Assembly: GCF_016863295.1 (NCBI RefSeq)
Contig: NZ_BOOP01000004.1
Span: forward strand, 417,101-481,100
Direction: 5' to 3'
Source: Planotetraspora phitsanulokensis
GTDB taxonomy: Bacteria > Actinomycetota > Actinomycetes > Streptosporangiales > Streptosporangiaceae
Length of the DNA: 64,000 nucleotides
Position 1 is the stretch's first letter; each line of letters opens with the position of its first letter. Below are positions 16,789 to 25,908 of this stretch, piece after piece. Under the pieces are notes generated by a model, which ran no database searches, was not told the origin of the DNA, and saw nothing but the letters and a program-made list of their open reading frames with translations. Both the position numbers and the translations under genes were made by a program.

Positions 16789-18930
16789 TCACATCTCCGG
16801 GGCCCTCACGACCCGCAGCAGCACCGACCGGTCGACGTCCAGCGAGGGCGCCTCGATGCCGACGAGCCGCAGCACGCGCCCGGGAAGCGTCACGCCGTCG
16901 CGCTGCCACGGCGGGAGCACGACGCCGGCCGCGGGCGCGGACCCGGGGTGAACGGCTTCGACGGTGTAGTCGCGCTCGTCGTCGAGCCCGGGCAGGCGGA
17001 TCCGTCCCGGCGGCCACGTCGACGGCCGCTCGACGACGCTGAACGCGTAGAGCGCCTCACCGCGGTCGTCCGCCACCACTCCCTCCAGCCGGAACGCCGC
17101 GTCGGCGAGGTCGGCGTGGACGACCTCGCCCGAGTGCAGCAGCGCCCGGTGCTCCTTGTGGAAGGCGATCCACCGGGCGAGTGCGGCGCGGGTCTCGTCG
17201 TCGGCGGTGAGCAGGTTCACCTCGACGCCCAGGTGCCCCCACAGCGCCTTCTCCGCGCGGTAGTCGAGCGGATGCGTCCGGTGCGTCGTGTGCGACTCCT
17301 CGGCTCCGATGTGCGTGCCCTGCATCTCCGGGGGCACCAGCAACCCCGTCCAGCGCTGGATCTCGAGCCTCTCGTGCGGGTCGTTGCAGTCGCTGGGCCA
17401 GACCCGGTCGGCGAACTCGAGTACGCCGAGGTCGACGCGTCCGCCGCCGCTGGCGCACGACTCGATCTCCAGTCCGGGGTGGGCGGCCTTGAGCTCCGCC
17501 ATCAGCCGGTAGGCCTGCTCGACCTGCCTGCGGACCCCCGGCCGGCCGTCGGGCGTGTGGCCGGCGTCGAGCAGGTACCGGTTGTGGTCCCACTTGATGT
17601 AGGCGATGCCGAGCGTCCCGATGAGGTCGCTCATCCGCTCGAACAGGTACGCGTACGCGCCGGGGTGCCCGAGGTCCAGCACATGCTGGTGACGGGAGGG
17701 GAGGCCGGGGCCGTGCCCGCCGTCGAAGATCCATTCCGGGTGCTCGCGGGCAAGGTCGGAGTCGAGGTTGACCATCTCCGGCTCGAACCAGAGCCCGAAG
17801 TCCATGCCGAGTTCGCGCACCCGGGTGACGAGCGGCTCGAGACCGGCGGGCCAGACGTCCGGGTCGACCGTCCAGTCGCCGAGCGAACTGGTGTCGTCGC
17901 GGCGGCCCAGGAACCATCCGTCGTCGAGGACGAACCGTTCGGCGCCTGCCTGCGCTCCGCGTTCGGCGAGCGCGGTCAGGGTGTCGAGGTCGTGGTGGAA
18001 GTAGACCGCCTCCCACGTGTTCAGCACCACGGGCCGGGGCGAGCTGGGGTGTTGCGGCCGCGACCGCAGGTGCCGGTGGAACCGCGCGGCGAGGTCGTCG
18101 AGCCCGACTCCCCAGGAGCCGTACTGCCAGGGGCTCCGGTACGACTCGCCCTGGCCGAGCACCACCTCGGACGGCAGGAGCACCTCCCCCGCCGTGAGGT
18201 GCCTCGTGTCCGCCGGCACCCGCTCGGCGGCGAGCACCTGGTTGCCGCTCCACGCGAGATGCGTCCCCCAGACCATGCCCTCGCGGAACCCGAACCCGGC
18301 CTCACCGGCGACCACCAGCAGCGTGTGCTCGAGCCCCGGCTTGCCTCCCCGTGAGGCCCTGGCCCACTCCCCCACGTGGAACGGCCGCCGCTGCGGGACC
18401 CGCTCGAGCGCCCAGCGGCCGGTGAGGTCGAGGATCTCCGACGCCTCCGGCGGCACGGGCAGCGCCAGCTCGAGGGAGTCGATCCGGTACGGCTCGGCCG
18501 TGTCGTTCCTGATGGCGGCCCGCTGGCGGACGAGCCCGCTCGCGGCGAGCACCTGGATCTCGAACTCGGCGGCGAGGCCGTACTCGGGGTCGAGTGCCGT
18601 GGTGCGGAGCACTGGCCCGTCGTCCGTGTCGGCGACCTCGTGCTCCGCGTCCCGGAACTTCGGGGCCCAGCGGCGTCCGCCGGTGTCCCCGACCAGGCCC
18701 GGACGGCCGAGCCAGCCCTCCGCCAGTTGCGGGAGCACCGGGACGGGCTGCGGATAGGTCACCGCGCTGTCGCCGATGGCGGGAAGCGCCGCCCGCTGCA
18801 GGTCCGCCAGGGCGTCGTCCCCGAGCGCGCCGAGATCCGGCCCCCAGTGCAGGATGCGTGGAAGCCGGCCTCCGTCGACGGCGACGACGAGGCTGGTGCC
18901 TCCGGAGCGCAGGTGGATCGGTGTGTTCAC
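16789..18930 (-). CDS. GH36 alpha-galactosidase
   Basis: 713 residues, a normal length for bacterial GH36 enzymes of the RafA/AgaA type. An N-terminal beta-supersandwich is followed by the (beta/alpha)8 barrel: FVLDDGWFLGRRDD, WFEPEMVNLDSDLAREHPEW, nucleophile motif YIKWDHNR (Asp448), CASGGGRVDLG and acid/base motif WPSDCNDPHERL (Asp514). It hydrolyses terminal alpha-galactosides such as melibiose or raffinose-type sugars. There is no signal peptide, so it acts in the cytoplasm after import. It is the last gene of the operon GH97-binding protein-permease-permease-GH36, 7 bp after the MalG-type gene. Confidence 0.93.
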   Translation of the reverse strand: MNTPIHLRSGGTSLVVAVDGGRLPRILHWGPDLGALGDDALADLQRAALPAIGDSAVTYPQPVPVLPQLAEGWLGRPGLVGDTGGRRWAPKFRDAEHEVADTDDGPVLRTTALDPEYGLAAEFEIQVLAASGLVRQRAAIRNDTAEPYRIDSLELALPVPPEASEILDLTGRWALERVPQRRPFHVGEWARASRGGKPGLEHTLLVVAGEAGFGFREGMVWGTHLAWSGNQVLAAERVPADTRHLTAGEVLLPSEVVLGQGESYRSPWQYGSWGVGLDDLAARFHRHLRSRPQHPSSPRPVVLNTWEAVYFHHDLDTLTALAERGAQAGAERFVLDDGWFLGRRDDTSSLGDWTVDPDVWPAGLEPLVTRVRELGMDFGLWFEPEMVNLDSDLAREHPEWIFDGGHGPGLPSRHQHVLDLGHPGAYAYLFERMSDLIGTLGIAYIKWDHNRYLLDAGHTPDGRPGVRRQVEQAYRLMAELKAAHPGLEIESCASGGGRVDLGVLEFADRVWPSDCNDPHERLEIQRWTGLLVPPEMQGTHIGAEESHTTHRTHPLDYRAEKALWGHLGVEVNLLTADDETRAALARWIAFHKEHRALLHSGEVVHADLADAAFRLEGVVADDRGEALYAFSVVERPSTWPPGRIRLPGLDDERDYTVEAVHPGSAPAAGVVLPPWQRDGVTLPGRVLRLVGIEAPSLDVDRSVLLRVVRAPEM

Positions 18931-18937
18931 TTTCCTG

Positions 18938-19801
18938 TCATCCCTTGAGTCCGCTGCTCGCGATGCCTGCGAAGAACTGCCGCTGCAGTACCAGGAAGAC
19001 GATCACGAGAGGTATCGAGCACACGAGCGCACCCGCCATGAGGGTCGGGTAGTCCGTACCGAACTGTCCTTGCAGTCCCGCGAGGCCCACCGGCAGCGGC
19101 CGGTTCTCCCCCGAGGGCGAGACGATGAGCGGCCACAGCAGGTCGTTCCACGAGTAAAGGCCGGTCAGCACCGCGAGGGCGGCGAGCATCGGCCGCGCCA
19201 TGGGCAGCATGACGTACCAGAACACCTGGAAGGTGTTGGCGCCGTCGAGCCGGGCCGCCTCCTCGTAGTCGCCCGGCATCGTGAGGAAGGCCTGCCGCAT
19301 CAGGAACGTGCCGAAGGCCGAGAAGAGGCCGGGGATGGCGAGCGCCGGGAGGGTGTCCAGCAGCTGCAGGTCGCGGATGAGCTGGAACTGCCCGATGAGG
19401 AAGAGCTGGCTCGGCACCATCAGCATGACGATGAACAGGCCGAACAGCACCCTGCTGCCGGGGAACGGGATACGCGCGAACGCGTAGCCGGCGAGCGCGG
19501 CCACCACGATCTGGCCGGCGACGCGCAGGACCAGCGAACCGGCGGAGACCGCGAACATCGACCAGAACGGCACGGTCGAGAAGAACGTCTCGAACGAGTG
19601 CAGGCTGAAATCCGCGGGCAGGATCGTCGGCGGGACCCTGGTCACCTCGGCGGTCGTCTTGAAGACGGTGAGGAGCTGCCAGACGAACGGCACCACCATG
19701 AAGACGACCGCGACGACGAGGAGCACGTGGATCGGCCAGGTGGCGCCTGCTCTGCCCCCTCGACGGGGGCCTGACGTGCGGCGGACGGTGGACTCAGCCA
19801 T
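18938..19801 (-). CDS. Sugar ABC transporter permease (MalG type), second system
   Basis: 287 residues from the ATG at 19801, which overlaps the upstream permease by 8 nt. Membrane segments begin with IHVLLVVAVVFMVVPFVWQLL. The EAA loop reads EEAARLDGANTFQVFWYVMLPMARPML (about residue 190) and the tail ends FFAGIASSGLKG. It pairs with the MalF-type protein from 19794-20723. Both transport systems in this window lack an ATPase gene nearby. Confidence 0.92.
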   Translation of the reverse strand: MAESTVRRTSGPRRGGRAGATWPIHVLLVVAVVFMVVPFVWQLLTVFKTTAEVTRVPPTILPADFSLHSFETFFSTVPFWSMFAVSAGSLVLRVAGQIVVAALAGYAFARIPFPGSRVLFGLFIVMLMVPSQLFLIGQFQLIRDLQLLDTLPALAIPGLFSAFGTFLMRQAFLTMPGDYEEAARLDGANTFQVFWYVMLPMARPMLAALAVLTGLYSWNDLLWPLIVSPSGENRPLPVGLAGLQGQFGTDYPTLMAGALVCSIPLVIVFLVLQRQFFAGIASSGLKG

Positions 19802-20723
19802 AGAAGACCCAGGATCTCTGCAGACGGAACTGGAGTGCCGTCGCAATCATGATCACCATGAGGAGCACGATCGCGATCGCGGCGCCGTAGCCCTGGTCGA
19901 ACTGGACGAACGCCTTCTCGTAGAACAGGTACACGATCGTCTTGGAGTCGGTGAGGGCCGTGTTGTTCACCCCGCGCAACATGATGAACAGCAGGTCGAA
20001 CATCTGCAGGGCGGCGATCACACTGAGGATCGTCACGAAGAAGATGCTCGGGCTGAGCAGCGGCACGGTGATGTGGAAGAACTGCCGTACGCGGCCGGCG
20101 CCGTCCAGGGAGGACGCCTCGTAGAGGGCCTTCGGGATGGCCTGCAGACCGGCGCCGAGGATGATCAGGTTGATGCCGAGGCCCATCCAGATGCCGACCA
20201 CGCCGAACGCGTAGATCGTGAACCGCGGATCGGCCACCCAGAACTGGCCGTCGATCCCGAACCACGACAGCACGTAGTTGAGAAGCCCGAAGTCGCCGTT
20301 GTAGATGAAGCGCCAGACCATGCCGATGGCGACGGGCAGGGTGACGACCGGCAGGAAGAACAGCACCCGGTAGATCGCGCGGCCTCGGCCGACCTGCTCG
20401 ATGAGCGCCGCGAGCACGACGGCCAGGGGTATGCCGAGCAGGATGATCAGCGTGTAGAGCGCGGAGTTCTGGAACGCCTTCCAGAAGTCGCCGTCACCGA
20501 TGAGGGTGGTGTAGTTCTCCAGCCCCACGAAGGTGGCGGGCCCGAACGCCGGCACGTCCTGGAAGCTCTTGAGCAGCGTGGACAGGAACGGCCACACGTA
20601 GAGCGCGACCAGGCCGATCGTCGCGGGGGCGATGAACGCGAGCCCCCACCACCCGCTGGGCTTGCTGACGCCTGTGCGGCGGCCGACCGGCCGCCGCACT
20701 GGCTTCGTCGCGACGTTCGTCAT
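19794..20723 (-). CDS. Sugar ABC transporter permease (MalF type), second system
   Basis: 309 residues from the ATG at 20723, whose ATGA overlaps the binding-protein stop; a longer frame exists upstream but lies inside the binding-protein gene. Six helices start with WWGLAFIAPATIGLVALYVWPF. The EAA loop is YEASSLDGAGRVRQFFHITVPLLSP (about residue 210). A basic, Arg-rich tail of about 20 residues precedes the first helix, as usual for cytosolic N-termini. Confidence 0.92.
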   Translation of the reverse strand: MTNVATKPVRRPVGRRTGVSKPSGWWGLAFIAPATIGLVALYVWPFLSTLLKSFQDVPAFGPATFVGLENYTTLIGDGDFWKAFQNSALYTLIILLGIPLAVVLAALIEQVGRGRAIYRVLFFLPVVTLPVAIGMVWRFIYNGDFGLLNYVLSWFGIDGQFWVADPRFTIYAFGVVGIWMGLGINLIILGAGLQAIPKALYEASSLDGAGRVRQFFHITVPLLSPSIFFVTILSVIAALQMFDLLFIMLRGVNNTALTDSKTIVYLFYEKAFVQFDQGYGAAIAIVLLMVIMIATALQFRLQRSWVFYG

Positions 20724-21979
20724 TGCTTGGCGAGCACCTGGTCGACGGCGTCCTGGTACTCCTTCGCCGCCTGCTCGACGGGCTTCTTGCCGTCCCACGC
20801 GGGGGTCAGGAACTGCGGGGCCAGGCCCTGCCACTCGGACGCGTTGCCCGCGACCGGGAGCGGGACGCTGTAGTCGATGGCGTCGATGAACACCTGCAGG
20901 TGGAACTCGGGCATCGAGTCGAGCCACGGCTTCTGCGTGCCCTGGTAGGCGGGCAGCACCGTTCCCGTGGCCGCCTGGATCTCGGCCGCCCTGGTCCCGC
21001 CGAGGAAGGCGAGGAACTTCTTGAGCTCCTCGGGGTGCTTGCTCCCCGCGTATCCGGCGTTGCCGATGCCGCTGGTGACGGTGGCGCGCTTGACGCCCTG
21101 CGGCAGGGGAGCGACGTCGACCTTGTCCTTCAGGTCGGGGTTCTTGTAGAACCGCAGGGCCCAGTACGCGCCGGAGGTGTACATGGCGACCTTCTGGTTT
21201 TCGAACATCGAGACCGCCTCGGTGTCCGACAGCTGCTTCAGCGTCGGCGACGCGCCCGCCGCCTGGAGGTCGGTCCAGAACTTCAGACCGGCGATCCCCG
21301 CCGGGCTCGCGAAGTCGGACGCGGTGCCCTCCGGGTTGATGATGTTGCCGCCGGCCTGCAGGATCGTGTTGTAGAAGCCGCCCTGCGAGTCGATCGGGGC
21401 CGCGATGCCCCACACGCCCTTCTTGGAGTCGGTCAGCTTCTTGGCCGCGTCCTGGACGTCCTGCCAGGTCCACGAGTCATCGGGGTACTTGACGCCCGCG
21501 GCGTCGAAGAGCGCCTTGTTGTACCAGAGGCCGTTGGTGTCGAAGTCCTTCGGCAGCGCGAAGATCTTGCCTTCGTAGGTGTAGGAGTCGGACACGGGCT
21601 TCGGGTAGACGCTCATGTCGATCTTGTTGGACTTGACGGTGTCCGACAGGTCGAGCAGCTGGCCGCCCTTCGCGTACTCGCGGAAGTGGTCGGCCAGCAT
21701 CCAGAACGCGTCCGGCGCGGTGCCGCCCGCGGCGCCGACCTGGAGCGTCGACCAGTATTCGGGCCACGGCAGGGTCTGCACCTTGATGGTGATGTTCGGG
21801 TTCGTCTTCTCGAACTCGGCCGCGATCTGCTTCATGGCGGGACTTTGGTCCTCGCTCCAGTTCGCGTACGTGAGGGTGACCTTCTCGTTCGTCGGCGTGT
21901 CCCCGGATCCGCCCGAGCAGGCGGTGAGGAGGCCGGCCGTCACGGCCATCGCCGTGGCGGCTATCCACTTGCGCTTCAT
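20720..21979 (-). CDS. Sugar ABC transporter substrate-binding lipoprotein, second system
   Basis: 419 residues from the ATG at 21979 (MKRKWIAATAM), which has AGAGGA at good spacing; an upstream GTG-type extension is not needed. The lipobox is LLTAC (Cys about residue 20), followed by SGGSGDT. SBP_bac_1 features include FEKTNPNITIKVQTLPWPEYW, GTAPDAFWM and FDTNGLWYNKALFDAAGV. It is weakly similar to the binding protein at 12706 but clearly a separate lineage. It lies 53 bp after the GH97 gene and is coupled by ATGA to the first permease. Confidence 0.93.
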   Translation of the reverse strand: MKRKWIAATAMAVTAGLLTACSGGSGDTPTNEKVTLTYANWSEDQSPAMKQIAAEFEKTNPNITIKVQTLPWPEYWSTLQVGAAGGTAPDAFWMLADHFREYAKGGQLLDLSDTVKSNKIDMSVYPKPVSDSYTYEGKIFALPKDFDTNGLWYNKALFDAAGVKYPDDSWTWQDVQDAAKKLTDSKKGVWGIAAPIDSQGGFYNTILQAGGNIINPEGTASDFASPAGIAGLKFWTDLQAAGASPTLKQLSDTEAVSMFENQKVAMYTSGAYWALRFYKNPDLKDKVDVAPLPQGVKRATVTSGIGNAGYAGSKHPEELKKFLAFLGGTRAAEIQAATGTVLPAYQGTQKPWLDSMPEFHLQVFIDAIDYSVPLPVAGNASEWQGLAPQFLTPAWDGKKPVEQAAKEYQDAVDQVLAKQ

Positions 21980-22032
21980 GGTGTTCCTCTGATCTTGTTG
22001 CGGGCCGGTCGTGCGGGACCGGCACAGGGGGG

Positions 22033-24567
22033 TCATCCGCTGACGGATGTGACGTGAACCGCGGTGTCGACCCAGTCGACGTGCACGCCGGTGTCGTCAG
22101 GAGTCACGGCCTCGCTGCGCAGGCACAGGGTCCGTACACCTCGGACCTCCAGGGAGAAGGCCGTGACGGGCTTGCCCGCCTCGACGACGGCGGTGAAGAT
22201 CTCTTGGCCGTCCGCGAGGACGGCGACCCCGGCCCGCCCGGCCGACTCGTCGTCGACGCCCACGGCGCCGGTGAACGTCTCGGCGCGCCCGCCGAGGTGG
22301 AAGATCGCCTCGGAGTACGGCGCCGTGCCGAGGCCGCGTTCGAACTCCTGGTCCGCGACGCGCATGGGACGGCCGTCGCCGGGGTTGCCGGCGCCGTTCG
22401 ACTGGTCGCGTTCGACGGGGCCGTCGTCGTTGACGAACGCGATCATCGGCAGGTCCGGCAAGGCGTGCTCGCCGGGAGTCAGAGAGCGCACGACCCGCGC
22501 GTGCGCGACGACGGGGACCACGCCGTCGCCGTCCCGCTCGACCGTGACGACGCCGAGCCGCCCGGGCCGCAGCGAACGGTCGGGGCGTACGGCCCAGCCG
22601 GTCTCGCCGACTCGCTCGGCGGACCATCCCGTGGGCAGGCGCAGCCGGGCGTCGGGGTCGGTCGTCAGCGACGCGGTCCCGTCCGCCCCGATCTCGGCGA
22701 CGGGCGGGTCCGCGACCGGCGCGGGATGACGCGGACGGGGCGCGGCCCGGAACAGGTCCGTGCCGGCGGGCGCCACGATCGCGACGAAGCCGCCGTCCCT
22801 GGCGACCGCCACGTCGATCGCGTCGGTCGCGGTGGTGGTCGTCTCCGCGAGTCCGGTCGCGGGCACCTCCCCGGTCGACGGCGCCGCGTCGCCGACGACC
22901 CAGACCTGGGCGTCGGGCCCGGCCCCGAGCGCGTCGAGCGGCACCCGGACGGCTCGCGCCTCGCCTGTGGCGATGCCGCCGACGAACCACCGGTCGCCGG
23001 AGCGGCGGGTGACGACCGCGTGGCTGTCGGGGTCGCCGGCCAGCAGGACGGTCTCGTCCCAGACCGGGGCCAGCTCCGCGAGGAACCGGGCCGCGAGGGG
23101 ACGTGAGGCGTAGGCGTCGACGTGGTCGGCGAAGTGGGTGATGCCCGCTTCGAACGCCACCGACAACCCGAGCTCGTGCCCGTCACTCGTCGTCCGGTTC
23201 GCGGCGCCGAACGCGACCGGCGTGGCGTCCATCGCCCCGACGACGTTGCGGGTGAACGGCTGGATCACGTTGTGGGACGCGGTGAGCGCCTGGTTCTCGA
23301 AGAACACGTAGTATTCGGCACCGCGGATCGCCTCGTACCCGATGACCTGGGGGAACGTGCGTGCCCAGCCGCGCGGGATGACCGATCCGTGGAAGTTCAC
23401 CATGAGGCCGAGCCGTGCGGTCTCCGCGAGGATCGTGTCGTACCAGCGGTAGCGGTCCTTCGACTCCGACTCCATGAAGTCGACCTTGATCCCGGCGACG
23501 CCCCACGAGCGCCACAAGGCCAGCTTCCTGAGGTCCTCCGGGCTGTTGAGGTCGCGCCAGATGGTCCACAGGTGCACCTGGATTCCGCGCCGGCTCGCGT
23601 AGGCGACGATCTCCGGTACCCAGGTCTCCTCCCATCCGCAGTCGATGAGCAGGTGTTCCCAGCCGAGGTCGGCGGCGACGTCGACGAAGTGCCGCTGCTT
23701 GCCCAGTTGCGCGCCCGAGTAGAAGTCCGACCACCACGACCAGGCCGCGCGCCCCGGCCGTACCCACTCCGCGTCGTCAAGCTCGGGAGAGGCGGCCGGA
23801 GCCAGTTCCTCGACGAGCAGTGAGGACACGAGCTCGCGCAGCCCGCCGACGAGGAAGACGCGCCACGGCGTGACGACCCCTCGGGCGACCTCGACGGCGT
23901 CGTCGGCGAGGGTGAACCGCAAGGTCCGGCCACCGTCCGCGCCGGGCTCGCCCACTTCGGCGTGCGCGCCGGCGAACCGGCCGTCGATTCCCGATTCGGT
24001 GATCAGGAGGTGGGTCGCCGCGTCGAGCCGGGCGAGGTACGGGAAGCCGTACGCGCCGCTCGGCAGCTCAGCGGCGTCCGCGCCGAAGCGGGGCGTCTCG
24101 TACCAGGTCTGGTAGTCGAGCACCCAGCTCCTCGACCCGGCGGGAAGCGTGACGGCGGTGCGGTCAGCCGTGACGCGGGCCGTCCCGTCGAGCGCGGGCA
24201 TCGCGTAGCGGATCGCCACGCCGTCGCGCGCCGTGCGGAGGATGAGCTGCCATTCGACGCCGGAGGCCTCGCGGAAGGTGTGAACGCGCTCGCGGTGCTC
24301 GTAGTCATGGTCGCCGGCGGCCTTGCCGGAGCGGAGCCTGATCCGGTCGCGCACCGTACGGTCCGAGACGTGCACGAGTCGCGCGTCGACGCCGAGGTCT
24401 GTGCCGTCGACCGCGAACCCGAGCGGGACCTCGTCGAGGACGACCTCGTCGTTCCAGGTGACGGTCAGCCGCACGCCCGTGCCCGCGTCTCGGACCAGGG
24501 CGCTCACCGCGCCTGTGCTCACCGCGCCTGTGCTCGCCGCGGGGAGGGGGCGTACCTCGTCGCTCAA
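22033..24567 (-). CDS. GH97-family glycosidase with C-terminal NPCBM domain
   Basis: 844 residues from a TTG start at 24567, chosen because GGAG lies 6 nt upstream. Domains in order: N-terminal beta-sandwich (to about 260), a (beta/alpha)8 barrel with AWSWWSDF, HLLIDCGWE, GIKVDFMES (Asp363) and VIGYEAIRGAEYY, a beta domain, and a C-terminal galactose-binding-like NPCBM module (about 705-844: ERGLGTAPYSEAIFHLGG). Asp in the KVDF motif is the position of the nucleophile in retaining GH97 alpha-galactosidases; inverting SusB-type enzymes differ there. No signal peptide was seen. Heading an operon that ends with GH36 supports a role in alpha-galactoside breakdown. Confidence 0.88.
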   Translation of the reverse strand: MSDEVRPLPAASTGAVSTGAVSALVRDAGTGVRLTVTWNDEVVLDEVPLGFAVDGTDLGVDARLVHVSDRTVRDRIRLRSGKAAGDHDYEHRERVHTFREASGVEWQLILRTARDGVAIRYAMPALDGTARVTADRTAVTLPAGSRSWVLDYQTWYETPRFGADAAELPSGAYGFPYLARLDAATHLLITESGIDGRFAGAHAEVGEPGADGGRTLRFTLADDAVEVARGVVTPWRVFLVGGLRELVSSLLVEELAPAASPELDDAEWVRPGRAAWSWWSDFYSGAQLGKQRHFVDVAADLGWEHLLIDCGWEETWVPEIVAYASRRGIQVHLWTIWRDLNSPEDLRKLALWRSWGVAGIKVDFMESESKDRYRWYDTILAETARLGLMVNFHGSVIPRGWARTFPQVIGYEAIRGAEYYVFFENQALTASHNVIQPFTRNVVGAMDATPVAFGAANRTTSDGHELGLSVAFEAGITHFADHVDAYASRPLAARFLAELAPVWDETVLLAGDPDSHAVVTRRSGDRWFVGGIATGEARAVRVPLDALGAGPDAQVWVVGDAAPSTGEVPATGLAETTTTATDAIDVAVARDGGFVAIVAPAGTDLFRAAPRPRHPAPVADPPVAEIGADGTASLTTDPDARLRLPTGWSAERVGETGWAVRPDRSLRPGRLGVVTVERDGDGVVPVVAHARVVRSLTPGEHALPDLPMIAFVNDDGPVERDQSNGAGNPGDGRPMRVADQEFERGLGTAPYSEAIFHLGGRAETFTGAVGVDDESAGRAGVAVLADGQEIFTAVVEAGKPVTAFSLEVRGVRTLCLRSEAVTPDDTGVHVDWVDTAVHVTSVSG

Positions 24568-24889
24568 CAGTGCTCCATCGGATGCCGCAGGGTTGTTCGG
24601 GGGGAGATGACCCGCTGTGTACGGGTGACGCTATAGGTGGTCCCGTCCTGGGCGGCATGGGGCTTCATAGTTGCGGGATGGACAATCCGACGATTTCAAA
24701 GTGAGCAGCGCCGGAGTGTGCAGACCGGCCCGGACGCTCACATCACGACGTCAAACGATGTCGACCGGCACGGTCACCCTGAACATTCCTTGATCGGGAT
24801 GGTGTTTACGCCGCAACAAGGGGAGCCCGACGGCCGCCGTCGGCCGACCTCCCGCCGGCCCGGCCGCGACGTGCTTTCAGGCCACCCAG
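24568..24889. other. Intergenic region upstream of GH97: no gene seen
   Basis: The region should hold the GH97-operon promoter on the minus strand. A candidate -10 (TATAGC, minus strand, around 24635) and an ACCCG/CGGGT inverted repeat (24610-24614, 24622-24626) are visible, with no convincing -35. The rightmost part grades into the decayed YczE-type gene. No intact ORF is supported. Confidence 0.4.
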
Positions 24890-25145
24890 TTCGGCCGCCG
24901 GGTGGCGGAGGAGGCCGGCAGCCCCTCGGCGAGCACGGCTCATCCGGACCTCGATCGAGATCACCGTTCTGGTCCTGGGCTGGTCGCTCAGCGGGAGTGT
25001 GGGCGTCGGCACAGTGCTCTACGCGGCCGCGGTCGGCCCCATCACCCGATTCTTTCTGCCCTGGTTCGCCTATCGGAGCGAAGCCGAACACACCACGGCG
25101 GCACTCTCATGGGAGGCGGATTCGACCACAACGATCAAGGCGTGA
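24890..25145 (+). pseudogene. Remnant of a YczE/YitT-type membrane protein gene
   Basis: Bases 24945-25145 encode 67 codons reading RTSIEITVLVLGWSLSG, then SVGVGTVLYAAAVGPITRFF. This matches the C-terminal membrane segments of the YczE/YyaS/YitT family ('R..iEv.vl..GwlLGG.vGvGTvlyAl.iGPlv'). No start codon or upstream domain (normally about 130 further residues) is in frame. A few codons upstream the expected residues (RQPLG) appear in another frame, which points to a frameshift. The fragment borders the low-GC island and is a dead relic. Confidence 0.6.
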
Positions 25146-25166
25146 GCCCAGATGACGGCACTCCAA

Positions 25167-25271
25167 AAATCGGGCATATCATGCATTTTCGTACATATCA
25201 AAATTAGACATAAGCGGCATTATATGTCAAAGTGATCAAGAACGGCCTAAAGCCGTTAATATCGAGATAAG
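25167..25271 (+). promoter_or_regulatory. Conserved upstream block, copy 1, of the secreted small-protein pair
   Basis: This AT-rich block is homologous to 26335-26437. It contains GACATAAGCGGCATT (25207-25221) and GAGATAAG (25264-25271), with starts 57 bp apart in both copies, 219 and 162 bp before the ATG. A small inverted repeat AACGGC-CTAAA-GCCGTT (25241-25257) is found only here. The block probably carries the promoter and a regulator site. Confidence 0.55.
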
Positions 25272-25425
25272 TATGTTCCAATCTCCCGTAATCACCGTTT
25301 ATCCGGCGCTCGCCATGGAAAATTAGACAAAGCGGGCAACACCTACAAAGGGTTAGCCTTGCGGACATTTTCCACATCATTGGGAAGCGTCGAAGCGTAG
25401 AGAATCAAACCTTCACGGGGGAAAA

Positions 25426-25770
25426 ATGCCCAACTTCAAGAGCCTGGTCGGGGTTCTCGCGATCAGCACCGCGCTGACCGGCGGAGCCGTCGCCCTCGGC
25501 ACCGCCGTCACCGCCGGCTCCGCGAGCGCCAGCACCGTCATGGGGTGCGGCGGCGGCTGCGGGGGCGGCTGCGGGTGGGGCCGCCGGCACCGCTGCCACA
25601 ACCGCAACTTCAACCACCAGCGGCAGCACGCCCGTCAGCACCAGAGCCAGAACCAGCACCTGCTGCGCGACTTCACGCTGATCGTGACGCCGTTCCAGAC
25701 GAGCGACAACCACGCCAACCCGTGGCAGCGGCATGCCACGAACAACAACTCGCTCGCCGGACTGAGCTGA
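25426..25770 (+). CDS. Small secreted Cys/Gly- and His/Gln/Asn-rich protein, copy 1
   Basis: 114 residues, family not recognised. A Sec signal peptide (residues 1 to about 34) ends in AGSASA. The mature part starts with a glycine-cysteine tract, MGCGGGCGGGCGWG, then a basic His/Asn/Gln/Arg-rich segment (residues about 50-83) and a conserved tail LLRDFTLIVTPFQTSDN. The paralogue at 26597 has the same three-part layout. GGGGG precedes the ATG. Cys and His clusters could bind metal ions, or the basic segment could bind the cell surface or nucleic acid; neither is shown. It lies in a low-GC island and is followed by a strong terminator. Confidence 0.8.
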   Translation: MPNFKSLVGVLAISTALTGGAVALGTAVTAGSASASTVMGCGGGCGGGCGWGRRHRCHNRNFNHQRQHARQHQSQNQHLLRDFTLIVTPFQTSDNHANPWQRHATNNNSLAGLS

Positions 25771-25858
25771 CCGATCGAGTTGTGACGCGCCGCACCCGGC
25801 CGTCTCCAGGAGGGCCGACCTGACGGCGGACACCGTCTGGCCTTCTCGGATCGCCCGG

Positions 25859-25908
25859 AAGCCGGCCGCCGACGATCAACGTGCGATCGACACGTCGGCG
25901 GCCGGCTT
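25859..25908 (+). terminator. Strong 16-bp hairpin terminator, copy 1 unit
   Basis: AAGCCGGCCGCCGACG (25859-25874) pairs perfectly with 25893-25908, leaving an 18-nt loop. It is followed by TTTC-type sequence. It sits 88 bp after the small secreted protein gene. From here to 26334 no gene is supported: the ORFs in 25910-26320 are GC-rich low-complexity shadows. Confidence 0.75.

Noticed and set aside
8364..24567. Search for an ABC ATPase gene in the sugar loci
   Set aside because: No Walker A/LSGGQ protein is present in either transporter operon; a shared ATPase elsewhere is the likely explanation, not a missing gene.
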